From Leclercia sp. AS011 (GTDB taxonomy: Bacteria; Pseudomonadota; Gammaproteobacteria; Enterobacterales; Enterobacteriaceae): a stretch of 64,000 nucleotides of DNA. The stretch is from positions 1,612,001-1,676,000 of the forward strand of contig NZ_JBBCMA010000001.1 of NCBI RefSeq assembly GCF_037152535.1, given 5' to 3'. Shown in pieces: positions 1 to 11,916 of the stretch. Both the position numbers and the translations under genes were made by a program. How positions within the stretch are numbered: the first letter of the stretch is position 1; each line of letters begins with the position of its first letter. Below the pieces are notes generated by a model that searched no databases, was not told the DNA's origin, and saw only the letters and a list, made by a program, of their open reading frames with translations.

Positions 1-956
1 CTGGTTTTAGCCACGTCAGCGTGCTAAGTGACGCTCTGACCAACCCGGCGCGTCTCCAGCGCCTCGCCCACTTCGAACAGCTGGTCTACCCACAGTGGCT
101 GCACCAGCTCCAGCAGGGTAAGCCGGTGACGGCCGCTCCCGCCGGGGAGTGGAAAGTGATTGAAGCCGCCTGGGGCGCACCGAAGTTTTATCTGCTGAGC
201 CATATTCCCGGCGCGGGCTATATCGACACCAACGAAGTGGAAAGCGAGCCGCTGTGGAACAAGGTCTCCGATGCCGATGTGAAGGCGATGCTGGCAAAAC
301 ATGGGATCCGCCATGACACCACGGTGATCCTCTATGGCCGCGACGTGTATGCCGCCGCGCGCGTGGCGCAGATCATGCTCTACGCCGGAGTGAAAGACGT
401 CCGCCTGCTGGACGGCGGCTGGAAAGCCTGGGACGCGGCAAAACTGCCGGTGGAACGCGGGATGCCTGATAAGGTCACGCCAGCGGCCGATTTTGGCGCG
501 CCGATCCCCGGCCAGCCACAGCTGATGCTGAATACCGAACAGGCCCGCGGCCTGCTGCACCGTCAGGACGCCTCGCTGGTGAGCATCCGCTCGTGGCCGG
601 AGTTTACCGGCGTGACCAGCGGCTATAGCTACATCAAGCCGAAAGGCGAGATCGCCGGGGCTCGCTGGGGCCATGCCGGGAGCGACTCGACCCATATGGA
701 GGATTTCCACAATCCGGATGGCACCATGCGTTCCGCAGACGATATCGCCGCCATGTGGAAGCAGTGGAACATTCTGCCGGATCAGCAGGTGGCGTTTTAC
801 TGCGGCACCGGCTGGCGGGCATCAGAGACCTTTATGTATGCCCGGGCGATGGGCTGGAAACATGTCGGCGTTTACGACGGCGGTTGGTACGAGTGGAGCA
901 GCAACCCGCAGAACCCGGTTGCGACCGGTGAACGCGGGCCAGAAAGCTCACTCTGA
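1..956 (+). CDS. ynjE: Thiosulfate sulfurtransferase YnjE, 5' end cut by window
   Basis: Multidomain rhodanese that transfers sulfane sulfur from thiosulfate; the E. coli protein is exported to the periplasm. The frame is open to the first base of the window, so roughly the last 318 of about 435 residues are present and the signal peptide and most of the first rhodanese-like domain are missing. The last domain keeps the active-site loop CGTGWRAS with its catalytic cysteine. Similarity to E. coli YnjE is near-continuous. A GTG at position 21 is in frame but is not the real start, because homology continues upstream of it. The stop codon overlaps the end of the convergent ynjF by a few bases. 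Confidence 0.95.
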   Translation, partial: GFSHVSVLSDALTNPARLQRLAHFEQLVYPQWLHQLQQGKPVTAAPAGEWKVIEAAWGAPKFYLLSHIPGAGYIDTNEVESEPLWNKVSDADVKAMLAKHGIRHDTTVILYGRDVYAAARVAQIMLYAGVKDVRLLDGGWKAWDAAKLPVERGMPDKVTPAADFGAPIPGQPQLMLNTEQARGLLHRQDASLVSIRSWPEFTGVTSGYSYIKPKGEIAGARWGHAGSDSTHMEDFHNPDGTMRSADDIAAMWKQWNILPDQQVAFYCGTGWRASETFMYARAMGWKHVGVYDGGWYEWSSNPQNPVATGERGPESSL

Positions 957-1580
957 TCGCGGCTGACGCTGAACCTCCTTCAGCGTCAGATAGCCACTCA
1001 AGATGCGCGTTGCGGTGGTGAGCCAGCACAACGCGCCAAACACCCACGCCAGCCATGCAAAGTGCGCCGGGAACAGGCAACAGAGCACAAACAGCAGGAT
1101 CGTTTCGGTGCCTTCCGTCAGCCCTCCGAGGTAATAAAACGACTTATGGGCGTAGCCCGGATTGTCGATGTCATGCTTCGCCGCCAGCGCGGCAAACGCC
1201 AGGAAGCTGCTCCCGGTGCCGATGAAAGCAAACAGCAGCCAGGCCGCGGGCAAGGCATTCACCGCAGGATTGGCCAGGGCAAAACCAAAGGGCACCAGGG
1301 CGTAAAACAGAAAATCGAGGGCGATATCGAGAAAGCCCCCGGCGTCAGTTAACCCGCGCCGCCGCGCCAGCGCCCCGTCCAGCCCGTCCAGCAATCGGTT
1401 CAGCACAATCGCCACCAGCGCCGCCAGATACCAGCCCAGGGCCAGAAACGGCAGCGCCAGCACCCCAATGGCAAAGCCGATCAGCGTAATGCCATCCGGC
1501 GTGATCCCGGGTTTATCCAGCGTCATCACCAGCCGGTTAAGCAGCGGTTTCAGGCGCGGATGGAGGTGACGGTCAAGCAT
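948..1580 (-). CDS. ynjF: CDP-alcohol phosphatidyltransferase family membrane protein YnjF
   Basis: Inner-membrane enzyme of the family that joins CDP-activated lipids to an alcohol; the substrate of YnjF is not known to me. The family signature is complete (DGLDGALAR followed by G and FLDIALD), giving the paired aspartates that bind the metal. Several hydrophobic segments follow. I chose the ATG at 1580 because the protein then begins MLDRHLHPR as in E. coli; the frame could open upstream at 1637. The start overlaps the end of the upstream gene by 8 bases, suggesting translational coupling, and the end overlaps the convergent ynjE. Confidence 0.93.
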   Translation of the reverse strand: MLDRHLHPRLKPLLNRLVMTLDKPGITPDGITLIGFAIGVLALPFLALGWYLAALVAIVLNRLLDGLDGALARRRGLTDAGGFLDIALDFLFYALVPFGFALANPAVNALPAAWLLFAFIGTGSSFLAFAALAAKHDIDNPGYAHKSFYYLGGLTEGTETILLFVLCCLFPAHFAWLAWVFGALCWLTTATRILSGYLTLKEVQRQPRSE

Positions 1581-2145
1581 CGTGTTTTTCTCCGGGCATG
1601 GCGCAGAGCCCCTGGGAGGGGATATCCAGCGCGGCATTGAAGCGCGCCGACAGGTTCTGAAAAGCGATAAGCGCGGTCATCTCGGTAATGACCTCCTCGC
1701 TGTAGTGACGGCGCAGCTCCGCTTTGAGGGCATCGTCCACCGCCGGTGGGGTGGCGGACACCGCCTCGGCATAGGCCAGCGCGGCGCGCTCCGGATCGCT
1801 GAACAGCGTACTCTCCCGCCAGGTCGCAACGGCCTGCACCTTCTCCATACCACCGCAGCGTTCCGCCAGACGCAGGGCATTGGCATCGATGCAAAACGCG
1901 CAGTGGCACACCTGCGAGACGCGGGTCATCAGCAGCGAACGCAGACCCGGGTCGAGCGGCGATTTTTTGCGCTCGAGAAAACCGACAAACAGCGCCACCA
2001 GCCAGAACAGTCGGGGCATTCTCCCCCACCAGCGCAGCGGATTCAGCACCGCGCCATAATGTTTTTTCTGCATCCTGGCGATTGGCGTTAAACTGGCGGG
2101 GATGGATTCGATGGGTTTAACCCAGACGGGCGGTAACTCTTTCAC
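1573..2145 (-). CDS. Carboxymuconolactone decarboxylase (AhpD-like) family protein
   Basis: A 190-residue protein of the AhpD/carboxymuconolactone decarboxylase fold, whose members are often peroxidase-linked or handle reactive small molecules. It shows VCHCAFCIDAN, a CxxC pair at about residues 82 and 85. The histidine usual four residues after the second cysteine is an asparagine here, so AhpD-type peroxidase chemistry is uncertain. The GTG at 2145 is preferred because GGAG lies six bases upstream; the frame could also start at 2199. It precedes and overlaps ynjF, so the two are probably one transcript. This gene is not between nudG and ynjF in E. coli K-12 as I recall, so it may be a lineage-specific addition. 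Confidence 0.75.
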   Translation of the reverse strand: MKELPPVWVKPIESIPASLTPIARMQKKHYGAVLNPLRWWGRMPRLFWLVALFVGFLERKKSPLDPGLRSLLMTRVSQVCHCAFCIDANALRLAERCGGMEKVQAVATWRESTLFSDPERAALAYAEAVSATPPAVDDALKAELRRHYSEEVITEMTALIAFQNLSARFNAALDIPSQGLCAMPGEKHDA

Positions 2146-2214
2146 AGGAGGCTCCGTGGTCGCTGATAAGTACGCCGATCCTAACGCTTTCTCTCTCAAC
2201 CATTATTGACGACC

Positions 2215-2625
2215 ATGCTAAAAACACTCGATGTTGTTTGCGCTATTCTCGAACGGGATGGCAAAATTTTACTGGCGCAGCGCCCGCTGCATGCGGACCA
2301 GCCCGGTCTGTGGGAGTTTGCCGGAGGCAAAGTTGAGGCCGGAGAAACCCAGCCCGAGGCGCTGGTGCGTGAGCTGCGTGAGGAGCTGGGCATCGAGGCC
2401 CGCCCCGGGCGGTATATCGCCAGCCACCAGCGTGAAGTGTCTCGGCGGCTGATTAACCTGCACGCCTGGCACGTCCCGGCGTTTACCGGCACGCCCGAAA
2501 CGCACTACCACAGCCAGCTGGTGTGGTGCTCGCCGCACGAGGCGCTGGACTACGATCTCGCCCCGGCGGACATTCCCCTGCTGGAGGCCTTTATTCTCTT
2601 ACGCGACGCCAGACCAGCGGATTAG
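2215..2625 (+). CDS. nudG: Nudix pyrophosphohydrolase NudG
   Basis: CTP pyrophosphohydrolase of the Nudix family, which in E. coli hydrolyses CTP, dCTP and oxidised pyrimidine nucleotides and so cleans the nucleotide pool. The complete Nudix box is visible (GGKVEAGE, then REL and REELGI), giving the glutamates that hold magnesium. Length of 136 residues equals the family norm. I start at the ATG at 2215; a TTG three codons earlier is possible. No strong ribosome-binding site is visible. The gene is divergent from the carboxymuconolactone decarboxylase gene, and its last 35 bases overlap the end of the convergent ynjH. Confidence 0.93.
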   Translation: MLKTLDVVCAILERDGKILLAQRPLHADQPGLWEFAGGKVEAGETQPEALVRELREELGIEARPGRYIASHQREVSRRLINLHAWHVPAFTGTPETHYHSQLVWCSPHEALDYDLAPADIPLLEAFILLRDARPAD

Positions 2626-2869
2626 TGCTGATGGCATTCTGATCGCGCTGACACTGCAACAGAACCCCTTCGGCTTTTACCACTGACCCTTCTGAATAGT
2701 TCTGATCCTGATAGATGCAGCACTGGTTGCACGGCGGCGGGCGCTGACCGCTGGAGCTAAAGATCTCCGGCGGGATATTTACATCCACTCCCCCGGTACT
2801 AAATCGCTGGTCAGCCTGACTGCCGGCCGAGAAAACCCCAAGCAAAACAGCCATCACAATACGCTTCAT
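2591..2869 (-). CDS. ynjH: Small secreted DUF1496 protein YnjH
   Basis: A 92-residue protein with a cleavable signal peptide (MKRIVMAVLLGVFSAGSQA) and a cysteine-rich mature part containing PPCNQCCIYQDQNY, matching E. coli YnjH. Its function is unknown. The cysteine cluster suggests disulfides or metal binding in the periplasm, which is inference. The ATG at 2869 is chosen because it places the positively charged start of the signal peptide correctly; an in-frame ATG at 2902 would add 11 polar residues ahead of it. It converges on and overlaps nudG. Confidence 0.9.
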   Translation of the reverse strand: MKRIVMAVLLGVFSAGSQADQRFSTGGVDVNIPPEIFSSSGQRPPPCNQCCIYQDQNYSEGSVVKAEGVLLQCQRDQNAISTNPLVWRRVRE

Positions 2870-3002
2870 CGACGTCTCTTCCTGTTGTGTCCTGATATTC
2901 ACTATAACGGTAAACCTGCCGACAAACTTTAATCCCGTCGATCATCGTTTTTTATTATGACCCGGCGCGTCTGATGAATTTAACTTGAGGGCGAAATTTA
3001 GC

Positions 3003-3033
3003 TTGCGTCACAAAGCCCATCGGGTGGTATAGT
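3003..3033 (+). promoter_or_regulatory. Probable gdhA promoter
   Basis: TTGCGT at 3003 and TATAGT at 3028, with a TGG immediately before the -10 hexamer that makes it an extended -10. The 19-base spacer is long, but the extended -10 can compensate. It lies about 70 bases upstream of the gdhA start. Confidence 0.5.
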
Positions 3034-3072
3034 CGAAAAACACAACAACATGCATCTTTTTGTTACAAATAA

Positions 3073-4449
<1,377 letters not shown>

Positions 4450-4459
4450 TTCTGTGGCT

Positions 4460-4537
4460 GTGCCGGGTGGCGCTGCGCTTACCCGGCCTAGGGTTCGTGC
4501 TTTTGTAGGCCGGGTAAGGCGTAGCCGCCACCCGGCA
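4460..4537. repeat. REP/BIME pair between gdhA and topB
   Basis: Two inverted REP-type units sharing the core TGCCGGGTGGCG and its complement CGCCACCCGGCA, separated by a short linker. They sit between the convergent ends of gdhA and topB, a typical place for such elements. Confidence 0.85.
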
Positions 4538-4542
4538 ATTCC

Positions 4543-6447
4543 TCAGGCCGCACTCTTCTTCTTAAACTTTTTCTTCTTGTCGCCACCCGGCGCAACCATG
4601 CCGCGAAAATCCCTCACAGAGGTATTGCGCGCCTGGTTGATCAAATCGAATAACGTGCCCACCAGCGGCTGCATAAAATCCTGATAGCGACACTGCTTTT
4701 CGCTGATCTGGGTCAGGACCGACTCCCAGTGCGCGGTCATGTCCGGTCGTGCGGCCATCTCCGGCAGGGAATGGATCAGCGCCTTTCCGGCATCCGTCGC
4801 ATGGATATAACGCCCTTTCTTGTGCAGAAAACCGCGTTTAAACAGCAGCTCGATGATCCCGGCGCGGGTCGCTTCCGTGCCCAGCCCGTCGGTGGCGCGC
4901 AGGATTTTTTTCAGATCTTTATCCTGCACAAACCGGGCGATACCGGTCATGGCCGAAAGGATGGTGGCGTCCGTGAAATGGCGCGGCGGCTGGGTTTGTC
5001 GCTCCACCACTTCGCCCTTCTCGCACAGCAGCTCATCGTCTTTTTTCACCACCGGCAGCGGCGTGCCGTCGTTCTCCTCGTCACGCTCTTTACTGCCCAG
5101 CAGCGTGCGCCAGCCCGCTTCGGCGAGGAAACGCGCCTTAGCGATAAACTTGCCTTTGGCGATCTCCAGCTCGATAACGCACTTGCGGAACAGGGCATCC
5201 GGGCAGAACTGCATCAGGTACTGACGAGCGACGAGGTTATACACCTTCGCTTCGTTCTCGGTCAGATTAACCTTGCTGCTGCGCGCGGTCGGGATGATGG
5301 CATGGTGAGCATCCACCTTCTTATCGTCCCAGCAGCGGTTGCGGGTATCCGGATTAACCACCGGCTGCGGCATTAAATCGGGCGCGTGGGCGGCAATGGC
5401 GTTCAGCACCGCGTGACGTCCGGCGAAATGCTCTTCCGGCAGATAGCGGCTGTCGGAGCGCGGATAGGTGATCAGCTTGTGCGTTTCATACAGCTTCTGG
5501 CAGATATCGAGCACGTTCTGCGCGCTCAGGCCATAGCGTTTCGCCGCCTCGATCTGCAGGGCAGAGAGGGAAAACGGCAGCGGCGCGGGTTCTGATTCCC
5601 GTTTATCGTTATAGCTGGTGACGACCGCAGGCTGCCCCTGAATGCGGGTCACCACGTGGTCGGCCAGCTGACGGTGCAGCAGGCGCCCCTCTTCATCCTG
5701 ATAAGGTTCGCAGGCCTCGCTCGGCTGCCAGATGGCGGTAAAACGCTCCTCCTTCGGGGTGACGATATGGGCTTTCACCTCGAAGAAGTCTTTGGCGACA
5801 AAGTTCTCGATCTCTTCATCACGGCGTACCACCAGCCCCAGCACCGGGGTCTGCACGCGGCCCACCGAGAGCACCCCCTGATAGCCCGCGTTACGCCCGA
5901 GAATAGTGTAGGCGCGGGTCATGTTGATGCCGTACAGCCAGTCGGCGCGAGCGCGGGCCAGCGCCGAGACGCACAGCGGGACAAACTCGCTGTTGGATCG
6001 CAGACGCGAGATGGCGCGTTCCACTGCCTGGGGGTTGAGATCGTTGATCAGGCAGCGCTGCACCTCACGGCGTTTTTCCGGGGCGAGGTTCAGGTAATCG
6101 AGCACCTCGTCCACCAGCAGTTGCCCTTCCCTGTCCGGGTCACCGGCGTGGATCACTTCCGCGGCGTCGTTCAGCAGACGCTTAATGACGTTCAGCTGTT
6201 TAGTGACCGACGGGCGCGGCTGCAGCTGCCACTTTTCCGGCACGATGGGCAGATCGTTGAGATTCCAGCGCGCGTAGCGGCTGTCGTAGGCATCCGGCTG
6301 GGCCTGCTCCAGCAGGTGACCGATACACCAGGTGACCACCTGCCCGTTCCCGCACTCGATATACCCATCCCCCTTGCGATGCGGCTTGGGTAGCACATCC
6401 GCAATCGCCCGGGCGAGGCTGGGTTTCTCGGCAATAAATAACCGCAT
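4543..6447 (-). CDS. topB: DNA topoisomerase III
   Basis: Type IA topoisomerase that decatenates replicating chromosomes and relaxes negative supercoils. The N-terminal Toprim domain starts [15 protein letters not shown] with the acidic [10 protein letters not shown] motif, and the catalytic tyrosine lies in [11 protein letters not shown]. At 634 residues it is slightly shorter than E. coli TopB (653) because the basic C-terminal tail is reduced to [12 protein letters not shown]. The ATG at 6447 matches the E. coli start and lies four bases after the selD stop, so selD-topB is a tight operon, as in E. coli. Confidence 0.97.
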   Translation of the reverse strand: MRLFIAEKPSLARAIADVLPKPHRKGDGYIECGNGQVVTWCIGHLLEQAQPDAYDSRYARWNLNDLPIVPEKWQLQPRPSVTKQLNVIKRLLNDAAEVIHAGDPDREGQLLVDEVLDYLNLAPEKRREVQRCLINDLNPQAVERAISRLRSNSEFVPLCVSALARARADWLYGINMTRAYTILGRNAGYQGVLSVGRVQTPVLGLVVRRDEEIENFVAKDFFEVKAHIVTPKEERFTAIWQPSEACEPYQDEEGRLLHRQLADHVVTRIQGQPAVVTSYNDKRESEPAPLPFSLSALQIEAAKRYGLSAQNVLDICQKLYETHKLITYPRSDSRYLPEEHFAGRHAVLNAIAAHAPDLMPQPVVNPDTRNRCWDDKKVDAHHAIIPTARSSKVNLTENEAKVYNLVARQYLMQFCPDALFRKCVIELEIAKGKFIAKARFLAEAGWRTLLGSKERDEENDGTPLPVVKKDDELLCEKGEVVERQTQPPRHFTDATILSAMTGIARFVQDKDLKKILRATDGLGTEATRAGIIELLFKRGFLHKKGRYIHATDAGKALIHSLPEMAARPDMTAHWESVLTQISEKQCRYQDFMQPLVGTLFDLINQARNTSVRDFRGMVAPGGDKKKKFKKKSAA

Positions 6448-6451
6448 TGAA

Positions 6452-7495
6452 TTAACGGATCTCAATCATCGGACGACCACCGCGGGCGGTCACCAGCTCG
6501 CCGATGGCGGTCAGGGTGATACCGAACTCCGCAGCGGTCGCCTGGACTTCGGCTTCTGCCTCCGGGGTGACCGCCAGCAGCAGGCCGCCGGAGGTTTGCG
6601 GATCGCACAGCAGATCGCGCCACTCGGCAGGCATCTCACCCATCAGGTGACCGTAGCTGGCGAAGTTACGCTGGGTGCCGCCCGGTACCGCGCCCTGGGC
6701 AATATAGTCTTCCACGCCCGGCAGCTTCGGCACGTCCTGATACCAGACCTGGGCCTGCACGCCCGCCCCCTGGCACACTTCGCTCAGGTGGCCCAGCAGG
6801 CCAAAGCCGGTGACGTCGGTCATCGCCTTCACGCCGTCGATATTGGCAAAGGCGGCCCCGGCGAGGTTCATCTGACACATCACCTCCGTCGCCAGGCCTT
6901 TGTGCTCCGGCTGCAGCAGGGATTTTTTCTCGGCGGTGGTGAGCACGCCAATGCCCAGCGGCTTGGTGAGGAACAGCTTGCAGCCCGCCTCGGCGGTGCT
7001 ATTGCGTTTCACGCGCTCGGTTGGCACCACGCCGGTTACCGCCAGGCCAAAAATCGGCTCCGGGGCATCAATGGAGTGACCACCGGCCAGGGCGATCCCC
7101 GCCTGCTGGCAGGCAAAACGTCCGCCCTCGATCACCTCGCGGGCGATCTCCGGGGCCAGGGTGTTGATCGGCCAGCCGAGGATCGCAATCGCCATGATCG
7201 GCTTGCCGCCCATGGCAAAGATATCGCTGATGGCGTTAGTGGCGGCAATACGCCCGAAGTCGTACGGGTTGTCGACAATCGGCATAAAGAAATCGGTGGT
7301 GCTGATGATGCTGGTCCCGTTGCCTAAATCGTAGACTGCGGCATCGTCGCGGGTTTCGTTACCCACAAGCAGGTTCGGGTCGACAAACTTCGCCTGCTCG
7401 CTATGCAGGATGGTTTCCAGCACTTTGGGGGAAATTTTACAACCGCAACCGGCTCCATGGCTGTATTGCGTCAAACGAATGGCTTGCTCGCTCAT
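6452..7495 (-). CDS. selD: Selenide, water dikinase (selenophosphate synthetase)
   Basis: Makes selenophosphate from selenide and ATP, the selenium donor for selenocysteine tRNA and selenouridine. The 347-residue protein carries the active-site motif AGCGCK with Cys17 and Lys20; the catalytic position is cysteine, not selenocysteine. The ATP and metal motifs [10 protein letters not shown] and [10 protein letters not shown] are intact. The start follows GGAG. It is the first gene of an apparent selD-topB pair. Confidence 0.97.
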   Translation of the reverse strand: MSEQAIRLTQYSHGAGCGCKISPKVLETILHSEQAKFVDPNLLVGNETRDDAAVYDLGNGTSIISTTDFFMPIVDNPYDFGRIAATNAISDIFAMGGKPIMAIAILGWPINTLAPEIAREVIEGGRFACQQAGIALAGGHSIDAPEPIFGLAVTGVVPTERVKRNSTAEAGCKLFLTKPLGIGVLTTAEKKSLLQPEHKGLATEVMCQMNLAGAAFANIDGVKAMTDVTGFGLLGHLSEVCQGAGVQAQVWYQDVPKLPGVEDYIAQGAVPGGTQRNFASYGHLMGEMPAEWRDLLCDPQTSGGLLLAVTPEAEAEVQATAAEFGITLTAIGELVTARGGRPMIEIR

Positions 7496-7612
7496 GACAA
7501 TCTCCTTTCATTACAATTGCACTATGTTAGCGCTCATTCCATTAAGTGATAAGTATGACTGTCTGAATTCTGCTGCAGTTGTTCAGGATCCAGACAGTTT
7601 TTGCGCGGAAGA

Positions 7613-8164
7613 TCAGAAACGGGTGACAAAGGGGGCGGTGTCGGGCACGGAGACCGTGGTCGAGGCTTTCAGCTGCGGGGTCCCCAGATAGAGGAAACCG
7701 ACGATTTTATCGTGTGCGCCGCAGTTCAGGCCTTCGCGCACCACCGGGCTGTCGGTCAATGCGCCGCTGCGCCAGATACCGTTATACCCCTGAGCGACGG
7801 CGGCCATCTGCATCGCCATGACCGCACAGCCGGCAGACATCTCCTGCTCCCACACCGGCACCTTGTGCTGCGGCTGGCATTTGGCGACCACGGCGATAAT
7901 CATCGGCGCGCGGAATGGCGCGTTACGGGCTTTTTCAATCGCCTTTTCATCCTGCCCGGCGGCCACGGCTCCTTTCTCCAGCAGAGTGCTGAAGCGGTCG
8001 CGCCCTTCCCCTTCGATGATAAAGAAGTGCCACGGCTGTAAGGTGCCGTGATCCGGGGCACGCATCCCGGCGCGAAGAATATTGTCCAGCTGTTCGCCTG
8101 CCGGGGCGGGCTCCGCCAGACGCGCTGCGCTTCGGCGGTTAACAAGCAGTTCGAGTGCATCCAT
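7613..8164 (-). CDS. ydjA: Nitroreductase-family flavoprotein YdjA
   Basis: Small FMN-dependent oxidoreductase of the nitroreductase fold; the physiological substrate is unknown. The 183-residue length and sequence follow E. coli YdjA from [19 protein letters not shown] to the end, including [14 protein letters not shown] and the [11 protein letters not shown] flavin-contact region. I start at the ATG at 8164, preceded by AGGAG; the frame extends upstream to 8248 but that part has no counterpart. Neighbouring sppA is divergent. Confidence 0.94.
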   Translation of the reverse strand: MDALELLVNRRSAARLAEPAPAGEQLDNILRAGMRAPDHGTLQPWHFFIIEGEGRDRFSTLLEKGAVAAGQDEKAIEKARNAPFRAPMIIAVVAKCQPQHKVPVWEQEMSAGCAVMAMQMAAVAQGYNGIWRSGALTDSPVVREGLNCGAHDKIVGFLYLGTPQLKASTTVSVPDTAPFVTRF

Positions 8165-8328
8165 GGGGTTACTCCTGTCTTGAAATTTACTCAAAATTAA
8201 CACGACGGCAGATTTTGTTACAGCCTGGCAGGCGATTCCTGCTGACAAGTGGCGGTCGGGTCATTACGATAGCCCGACAACACCGTCCAGTGGCGACGGG
8301 AAGGTAATTATCTGGACAGGGAGAATAC

Positions 8329-10185
8329 ATGCGAACCCTCTGGCGACTGTTTGCCGGCTTTTTTAAATGGACGTGGCGACTGCTTAATTTCGTCCGCAAC
8401 CTGGTGATGAACCTCTTCTTCATTCTTATTGTGATGGTTTGCGTCGGCGTCTGGATGCACATCAGCGCCAGCAGCCAGGCCCAGAGCGCCGGGCGCGGGG
8501 CGCTGCTGCTGGATATCGCCGGTGTGGTGGTTGATAAGCCCTCCACCAGCAACCGACTGGGCGTGTTGGGCCGCCAGCTGTTTGGCGCCAGCAGCGACCG
8601 CCTGCAGGAGAACTCGCTGTTTGATATCGTCGACGCCATTCGTCAGGCAAAGGACGATCGCAACATTACCGGCATCGTGCTGGATCTGAAGAACTTCGCC
8701 GGGGCGGACCAGCCGTCCATGCAGTACATCGGTAAAGCGCTGCGTGAGTTCCGCGACAGCGGCAAACCGGTGATCGCGGTGGGCGATAACTACAGCCAGG
8801 GGCAGTACTATCTGGCGAGCTTTGCCAATAAAGTGTGGCTCTCGCCGCAGGGCACCGTCGATCTGCACGGTTTCGCCACCAATGGCCTCTATTACAAATC
8901 GCTGCTCGATAAGCTGAAAGTCACCACCCACGTTTTCCGCGTCGGGACTTACAAATCGGCGGTTGAGCCGTTTATCCGCGACGATATGTCCCCGGCCGCC
9001 CGCGAGGCGGACAGCCGCTGGATCGGCGAGCTGTGGCAACACTATCTGGCGACCGTCGCCGCCAACCGCCAGATCACCCCGGAGCAGGTCTTCCCGGGTG
9101 CGCAGGGCGTGCTGGATGGGCTGCGTAAAGTCGATGGCGATACCGCGAAATATGCTCTCGACAACAAGCTGGTGGATGCCCTGGGCTCCAGCGCCGAGAT
9201 TGAAAAATCCCTGACCAAACAGTTCGGCTGGAGCAAAGAGGACAAGAACTTCAGCGCCGTCAGCTTCTATGATTATCAGCCGAAAAAACCGGCCGATACT
9301 GGCGACAGCATTGCCGTGGTCTTTGCGAACGGGGCGATCATGGATGGCGAAGAGACGCCGGGCAACGTCGGGGGCGATACCACCGCCTCGCAGATCCGCG
9401 ACGCGCGTCTCGACCCGAAAGTGAAAGCCATTGTCCTGCGGGTTAACAGTCCGGGCGGCAGCGTCAGCGCCTCGGAAGTGATCCGCGCGGAACTGTCCGC
9501 AGCCCGCGCCGCCGGTAAACCGGTGGTGGTCTCCATGGGCGGGATGGCGGCATCCGGTGGCTACTGGATCTCAACCCCGGCGAACTACATCGTAGCGAAC
9601 CCGAGCACCCTGACCGGTTCTATCGGCATCTTCGGCGTGATTAACACCGTAGAGAACAGCCTCGACTATCTGGGCGTGCATACCGACGGGGTGGCGACCT
9701 CGCCGCTGGCAGACGTTGCCATTACCAAAGCGCTGCCGCCGGAAGTGTCACAGATGATGCAGCTCAGCATTGAGAACGGCTATAAGCGCTTTATCACTCT
9801 GGTGGCCGACTCCCGTAAGCAGACCCCGGCGCAGATCGACCAGATCGCTCAGGGCCACGTCTGGACCGGCCAGGATGCCAAATCCAACGGGCTGGTGGAT
9901 AACCTGGGCGATTTCGATGACGCCGTAGCCAAAGCTGCCGAACTGGCGAAGCTGAAGCAGTGGCATATCGACTTCTATCAGGATGAGCCGACCTTCTTTG
10001 ATATGGTGATGGACAGCTTCTCCGGCTCGGTCAAAGCCATGCTGCCGGACGCGCTGCAGGCGTATCTGCCGGCACCGGTTGCAACGGCGGCGAAGGCGGT
10101 GAAAACAGAGGGCGACAAGCTGGCCGCCTTCAACGATCCACAAAACCGCTACGCGTTCTGCCTCACCTGCGCGAACGTACGTTAA
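8329..10185 (+). CDS. sppA: Signal peptide peptidase SppA (protease IV)
   Basis: Inner-membrane serine protease that degrades signal peptides after release from exported proteins. An N-terminal membrane anchor lies at about residues 20-45, followed by two S49 domains in the periplasm. The catalytic lysine is in [12 protein letters not shown] in the first domain and the catalytic serine in [10 protein letters not shown] in the second, the Ser-Lys dyad of this family. Length of 618 equals E. coli SppA. A strong terminator follows. Confidence 0.97.
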   Translation: MRTLWRLFAGFFKWTWRLLNFVRNLVMNLFFILIVMVCVGVWMHISASSQAQSAGRGALLLDIAGVVVDKPSTSNRLGVLGRQLFGASSDRLQENSLFDIVDAIRQAKDDRNITGIVLDLKNFAGADQPSMQYIGKALREFRDSGKPVIAVGDNYSQGQYYLASFANKVWLSPQGTVDLHGFATNGLYYKSLLDKLKVTTHVFRVGTYKSAVEPFIRDDMSPAAREADSRWIGELWQHYLATVAANRQITPEQVFPGAQGVLDGLRKVDGDTAKYALDNKLVDALGSSAEIEKSLTKQFGWSKEDKNFSAVSFYDYQPKKPADTGDSIAVVFANGAIMDGEETPGNVGGDTTASQIRDARLDPKVKAIVLRVNSPGGSVSASEVIRAELSAARAAGKPVVVSMGGMAASGGYWISTPANYIVANPSTLTGSIGIFGVINTVENSLDYLGVHTDGVATSPLADVAITKALPPEVSQMMQLSIENGYKRFITLVADSRKQTPAQIDQIAQGHVWTGQDAKSNGLVDNLGDFDDAVAKAAELAKLKQWHIDFYQDEPTFFDMVMDSFSGSVKAMLPDALQAYLPAPVATAAKAVKTEGDKLAAFNDPQNRYAFCLTCANVR

Positions 10186-10192
10186 TCCCCAT

Positions 10193-10220
10193 CCCCTCTT
10201 CCGCGAAGAGGGGATTTTTC
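10193..10220 (+). terminator. Intrinsic terminator after sppA
   Basis: Perfect CCCCTCTT / AAGAGGGG stem with a CCGCG loop followed by ATTTTTC. Confidence 0.85.
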
Positions 10221-10244
10221 TTTGAAGCCCAAGAACATTACATC

Positions 10245-11261
10245 ATGCAAAAGAAATCAATCTATGTGGCCTATACCGGCGGTACCATCGGTATGCAGCG
10301 CTCGGAAAATGGCTATATCCCGGTTTCGGGCCACCTGCAACGCCAGCTGGCGTTAATGCCGGAGTTCCACCGTCAGGAGATGCCGGACTTCACCATCCAC
10401 GAGTACGATCCGCTGATGGACTCTTCCGATATGACCCCGGAAGACTGGCAACATATCGCCGATGACATCAAGGCGCACTACGATCAATATGATGGCTTCG
10501 TGATCCTGCACGGCACCGACACCATGGCGTTCACCGCCTCGGCGCTCTCCTTCATGCTGGAAAACCTCAGCAAACCGGTGATTGTCACCGGCTCGCAGAT
10601 CCCGCTGGCGGAGCTGCGTTCCGACGGGCAGATCAACCTGCTCAACTCGCTGTACGTGGCGGCCAATTTCCCGATTAACGAAGTGAGCCTGTTCTTCAAC
10701 AACCGTCTCTACCGCGGCAACCGTACCACCAAAGCCCATGCGGACGGTTTTGACGCCTTTGCCTCGCCGAACCTCACTCCGCTGCTGGAAGCCGGGATCC
10801 ATATTCGCCGCCTGGGTACGCCTCCGGCACCGCATACCTCCGGCGAGCTGGTGGTGCATCCCATTACCCCTCAACCGATTGGCGTGGTGACCATCTATCC
10901 GGGTATCTCCGCCGATGTGGTGCGTAACTTCCTGCGCCAGCCGGTAAAAGCGCTGATCCTGCGCTCCTACGGCGTGGGCAATGCCCCGCAAAACGGCGAG
11001 TTCCTGAAGGAGCTTCAGGAAGCCAGCAACCGCGGCATCGTGGTGGTGAACCTGACCCAGTGCATGTCCGGCAAGGTGAATATGGGCGGTTATGCCACCG
11101 GGAACGCCCTGGCGCAAGCGGGTGTCGTGAGCGGATTCGACATGACGGTAGAAGCTACCCTGACTAAACTTCACTACTTACTGAGTCAGGATCTGGATGT
11201 GCAGTCGATTCGTACCGCAATGATGCAAAACCTGCGTGGCGAACTGACGCCAGACGAATAA
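10245..11261 (+). CDS. ansA: Cytoplasmic L-asparaginase I
   Basis: Hydrolyses asparagine to aspartate and ammonia in the cytoplasm. The type-I asparaginase motifs are present: YTGGTIG near the N-terminus with the nucleophilic threonine, and HGTDTMA around residue 90. The 338 residues align throughout with E. coli AnsA, and no signal peptide is seen, distinguishing it from periplasmic AnsB. The next gene, pncA, follows after 9 bases, so the two form an operon as in E. coli. Confidence 0.97.
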   Translation: MQKKSIYVAYTGGTIGMQRSENGYIPVSGHLQRQLALMPEFHRQEMPDFTIHEYDPLMDSSDMTPEDWQHIADDIKAHYDQYDGFVILHGTDTMAFTASALSFMLENLSKPVIVTGSQIPLAELRSDGQINLLNSLYVAANFPINEVSLFFNNRLYRGNRTTKAHADGFDAFASPNLTPLLEAGIHIRRLGTPPAPHTSGELVVHPITPQPIGVVTIYPGISADVVRNFLRQPVKALILRSYGVGNAPQNGEFLKELQEASNRGIVVVNLTQCMSGKVNMGGYATGNALAQAGVVSGFDMTVEATLTKLHYLLSQDLDVQSIRTAMMQNLRGELTPDE

Positions 11262-11270
11262 GGAGTGAGC

Positions 11271-11912
11271 ATGAAACAACGTGCCCTGTTACTGGTGGAT
11301 TTACAGAATGACTTTTGCGCCGGCGGCGCGCTGGCGGTGGCCGAAGGCGACAGCACGGTGGACATCGCCAACGCCCTGATTGAGTGGTGCAAAGCCCGCG
11401 GCGAGGCGGTGGTAGCCAGCCAGGACTGGCATCCGGCGGATCACGGCAGTTTTGCCAGCCAGCACAACGTCGAGCCCTTCACCCAGGGCGAGCTGGACGG
11501 TCTGCCGCAAACCTTCTGGCCCGATCACTGCGTGCAGCACACGGAAGGCGCTGAGCTGCATCCCCTGCTCAACAGCAAAGCCATTGATGCCATCTTCCAG
11601 AAAGGGGAAAACCCGAACATTGACAGCTACAGCGCGTTCTTTGATAACGGCCACCGGCAGAAAACCGGGCTGGATCAATGGCTGCGCCACCACGAGATCG
11701 TGGAGCTGATTGTGATGGGGCTGGCGACCGATTACTGTGTGAAATTCACCGTGCTGGATGCATTGCAGCTGGGCTACCGGGTGAACGTGATCACCGACGG
11801 CTGTCGCGGGGTGAACATTCAGCGCCAGGACAGCGCCCAGGCGTTTATGGATATGGCGGCGGAAGGTGCCACGCTGTACACCCTGGCGGACTGGCAGGAG
11901 ACGCAGGGCTGA
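11271..11912 (+). CDS. pncA: Nicotinamidase
   Basis: Deamidates nicotinamide to nicotinate for NAD recycling; in mycobacteria the homologue activates pyrazinamide. The aspartate of LLVDLQNDFCAGG and the nucleophilic cysteine of GLATDYCVKFT are present, as are metal-binding residues in ASQDWHPADHGSF. The ATG at 11271 after AAGGAG is chosen over an in-frame GTG six bases earlier. The protein is 213 residues, the family norm. It is the second gene of ansA-pncA and is followed by a REP element. Confidence 0.96.
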   Translation: MKQRALLLVDLQNDFCAGGALAVAEGDSTVDIANALIEWCKARGEAVVASQDWHPADHGSFASQHNVEPFTQGELDGLPQTFWPDHCVQHTEGAELHPLLNSKAIDAIFQKGENPNIDSYSAFFDNGHRQKTGLDQWLRHHEIVELIVMGLATDYCVKFTVLDALQLGYRVNVITDGCRGVNIQRQDSAQAFMDMAAEGATLYTLADWQETQG

Positions 11913-11916
11913 TCGT

